From the NCBI RefSeq assembly GCF_000178975.2, contig NC_015057.1:310001-374000 (forward strand): 64,000 bases of DNA. Reading direction: 5' to 3'. This stretch comes from Granulicella tundricola MP5ACTX9. Lineage in GTDB: Bacteria > Acidobacteriota > Terriglobia > Terriglobales > Acidobacteriaceae. Both the position numbers and the translations under genes were made by a program. Below the pieces are notes generated by a model. That model made no database searches and was not told the origin of the DNA. It saw nothing but the letters and a program-made list of their open reading frames with translations. Shown here piece after piece: positions 63,812 through 64,000 of this stretch. Position 1 is the first letter of the stretch; each line of letters opens with the position of its first letter.

Positions 63812-64000
63812 TTAGGAATATTGCGATGTGTCCATCTTTTTTCGAGTGCTTCGTACTTTTTCGTTCAGCGTCGATGGAGCGGGTCCGTAAGTTGAGCGGG
63901 CGATGAAGCGAAGGGTGAGGGGTGATCAGGGAGAGCGATTCGGGTCGACGGGGGCGCATATGGAACATCTTCATCATTCGAATTCCAGTAGCACCCATAC
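63812..64000 (-). pseudogene. Possible C-terminal end of a LacI-type regulator, frameshifted (window edge)
   Basis: Read leftward from the edge, one frame gives MGATGIRMM then PESLSL, which resembles the last helix-strand of LacI regulators (MGxxAxRxLL, PxxLxL). The expected final strand appears in a neighbouring frame as LTLRFIARSTYGPAP, ending at a TAA at 63812. The match is short, so this is tentative. The 179 bases from 63633 to 63811 hold only the promoter region of the receptor. Confidence 0.3.

Noticed and set aside
1-64000. CRISPR arrays, tRNA or rRNA genes, prophage
   Set aside because: No regularly spaced direct repeats, cloverleaf with the TTCGA arm, rRNA-like stretches or phage structural genes were seen by eye; a tRNA/CRISPR scan could confirm.

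Overview
The window looks like chromosome of an Acidobacteriota soil heterotroph, most likely class Terriglobia (Granulicella/Terriglobus/Edaphobacter-like). This is inferred from protein types only: four Oar-like TonB-dependent receptors with an N-terminal carboxypeptidase-regulatory domain, GloVer-repeat and kumamolisin proteins with acidobacterial tails, CRTAC1 (ASPIC/UnbV) proteins, membrane-anchored winged-helix/TPR regulators and many secreted glycosidases. There is no rRNA, tRNA or single-copy marker gene to place it more finely.

Layout. 0-6 kb: GH1 beta-glucosidase (cut by the left edge) behind an Oar-like receptor, with a divergent membrane-bound regulator. 6-12.8 kb: GntR/LacI-hybrid regulator and MFS sugar porter, convergent with GH2 and GH105 hydrolases; this reads as a plant cell-wall sugar regulon. 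13-23 kb: a CRTAC1 island. The plus strand carries CRTAC1, a pentaheme cytochrome c-TPR protein and a monoheme cytochrome c; the minus strand carries TPR, CRTAC1 and CRTAC1; a small WXXGXW protein and a bidirectional terminator lie between. 23-26.7 kb: an Oar-like receptor broken by one extra base. 27-31.8 kb: secreted GH13 alpha-glucosidase, GH37 trehalase and a TPR membrane protein. 31.8-36 kb: TadG-like protein and an OmpR-type winged-helix/TPR regulator. 36-44.2 kb: GloVer protein, S53 kumamolisin, MmcQ/YjbR protein and amidohydrolase. 44.2-45 kb: a decayed IS110 transposase. 45.4-51.6 kb: second copy of the regulator/receptor/glycosidase module, here with a GH10 xylanase. 51.9-53.8 kb: GGDEF-EAL protein. 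53.8-54.9 kb: a decayed ilv-like leader plus ACT-domain gene with an amber codon. 54.9-59.7 kb: S9 peptidase and HExxH-protein operon. 59.9-64 kb: fourth Oar-like receptor and a possible LacI-type regulator fragment.

How the parts fit. Two loci (about 4.4 and 46.7 kb) repeat one plan: a paralogous one-component membrane regulator divergent from an Oar-like receptor followed by a glycosidase. This suggests a functional analogue of a Bacteroidetes polysaccharide-utilisation locus. The GH1, GH2, GH105, GH10, GH13 and GH37 enzymes point to xylan, pectin and alpha-glucan/trehalose use. The CRTAC1 island combines calcium-binding-type propellers, TPR scaffolds and c-type hemes and has no described function; it is the best candidate for an undescribed system. 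Base composition also changes: the plus strand is G-rich at the left end, C-rich over roughly 14-54 kb and strongly G-rich after 54.9 kb, whatever the gene orientation, which suggests an inverted segment.
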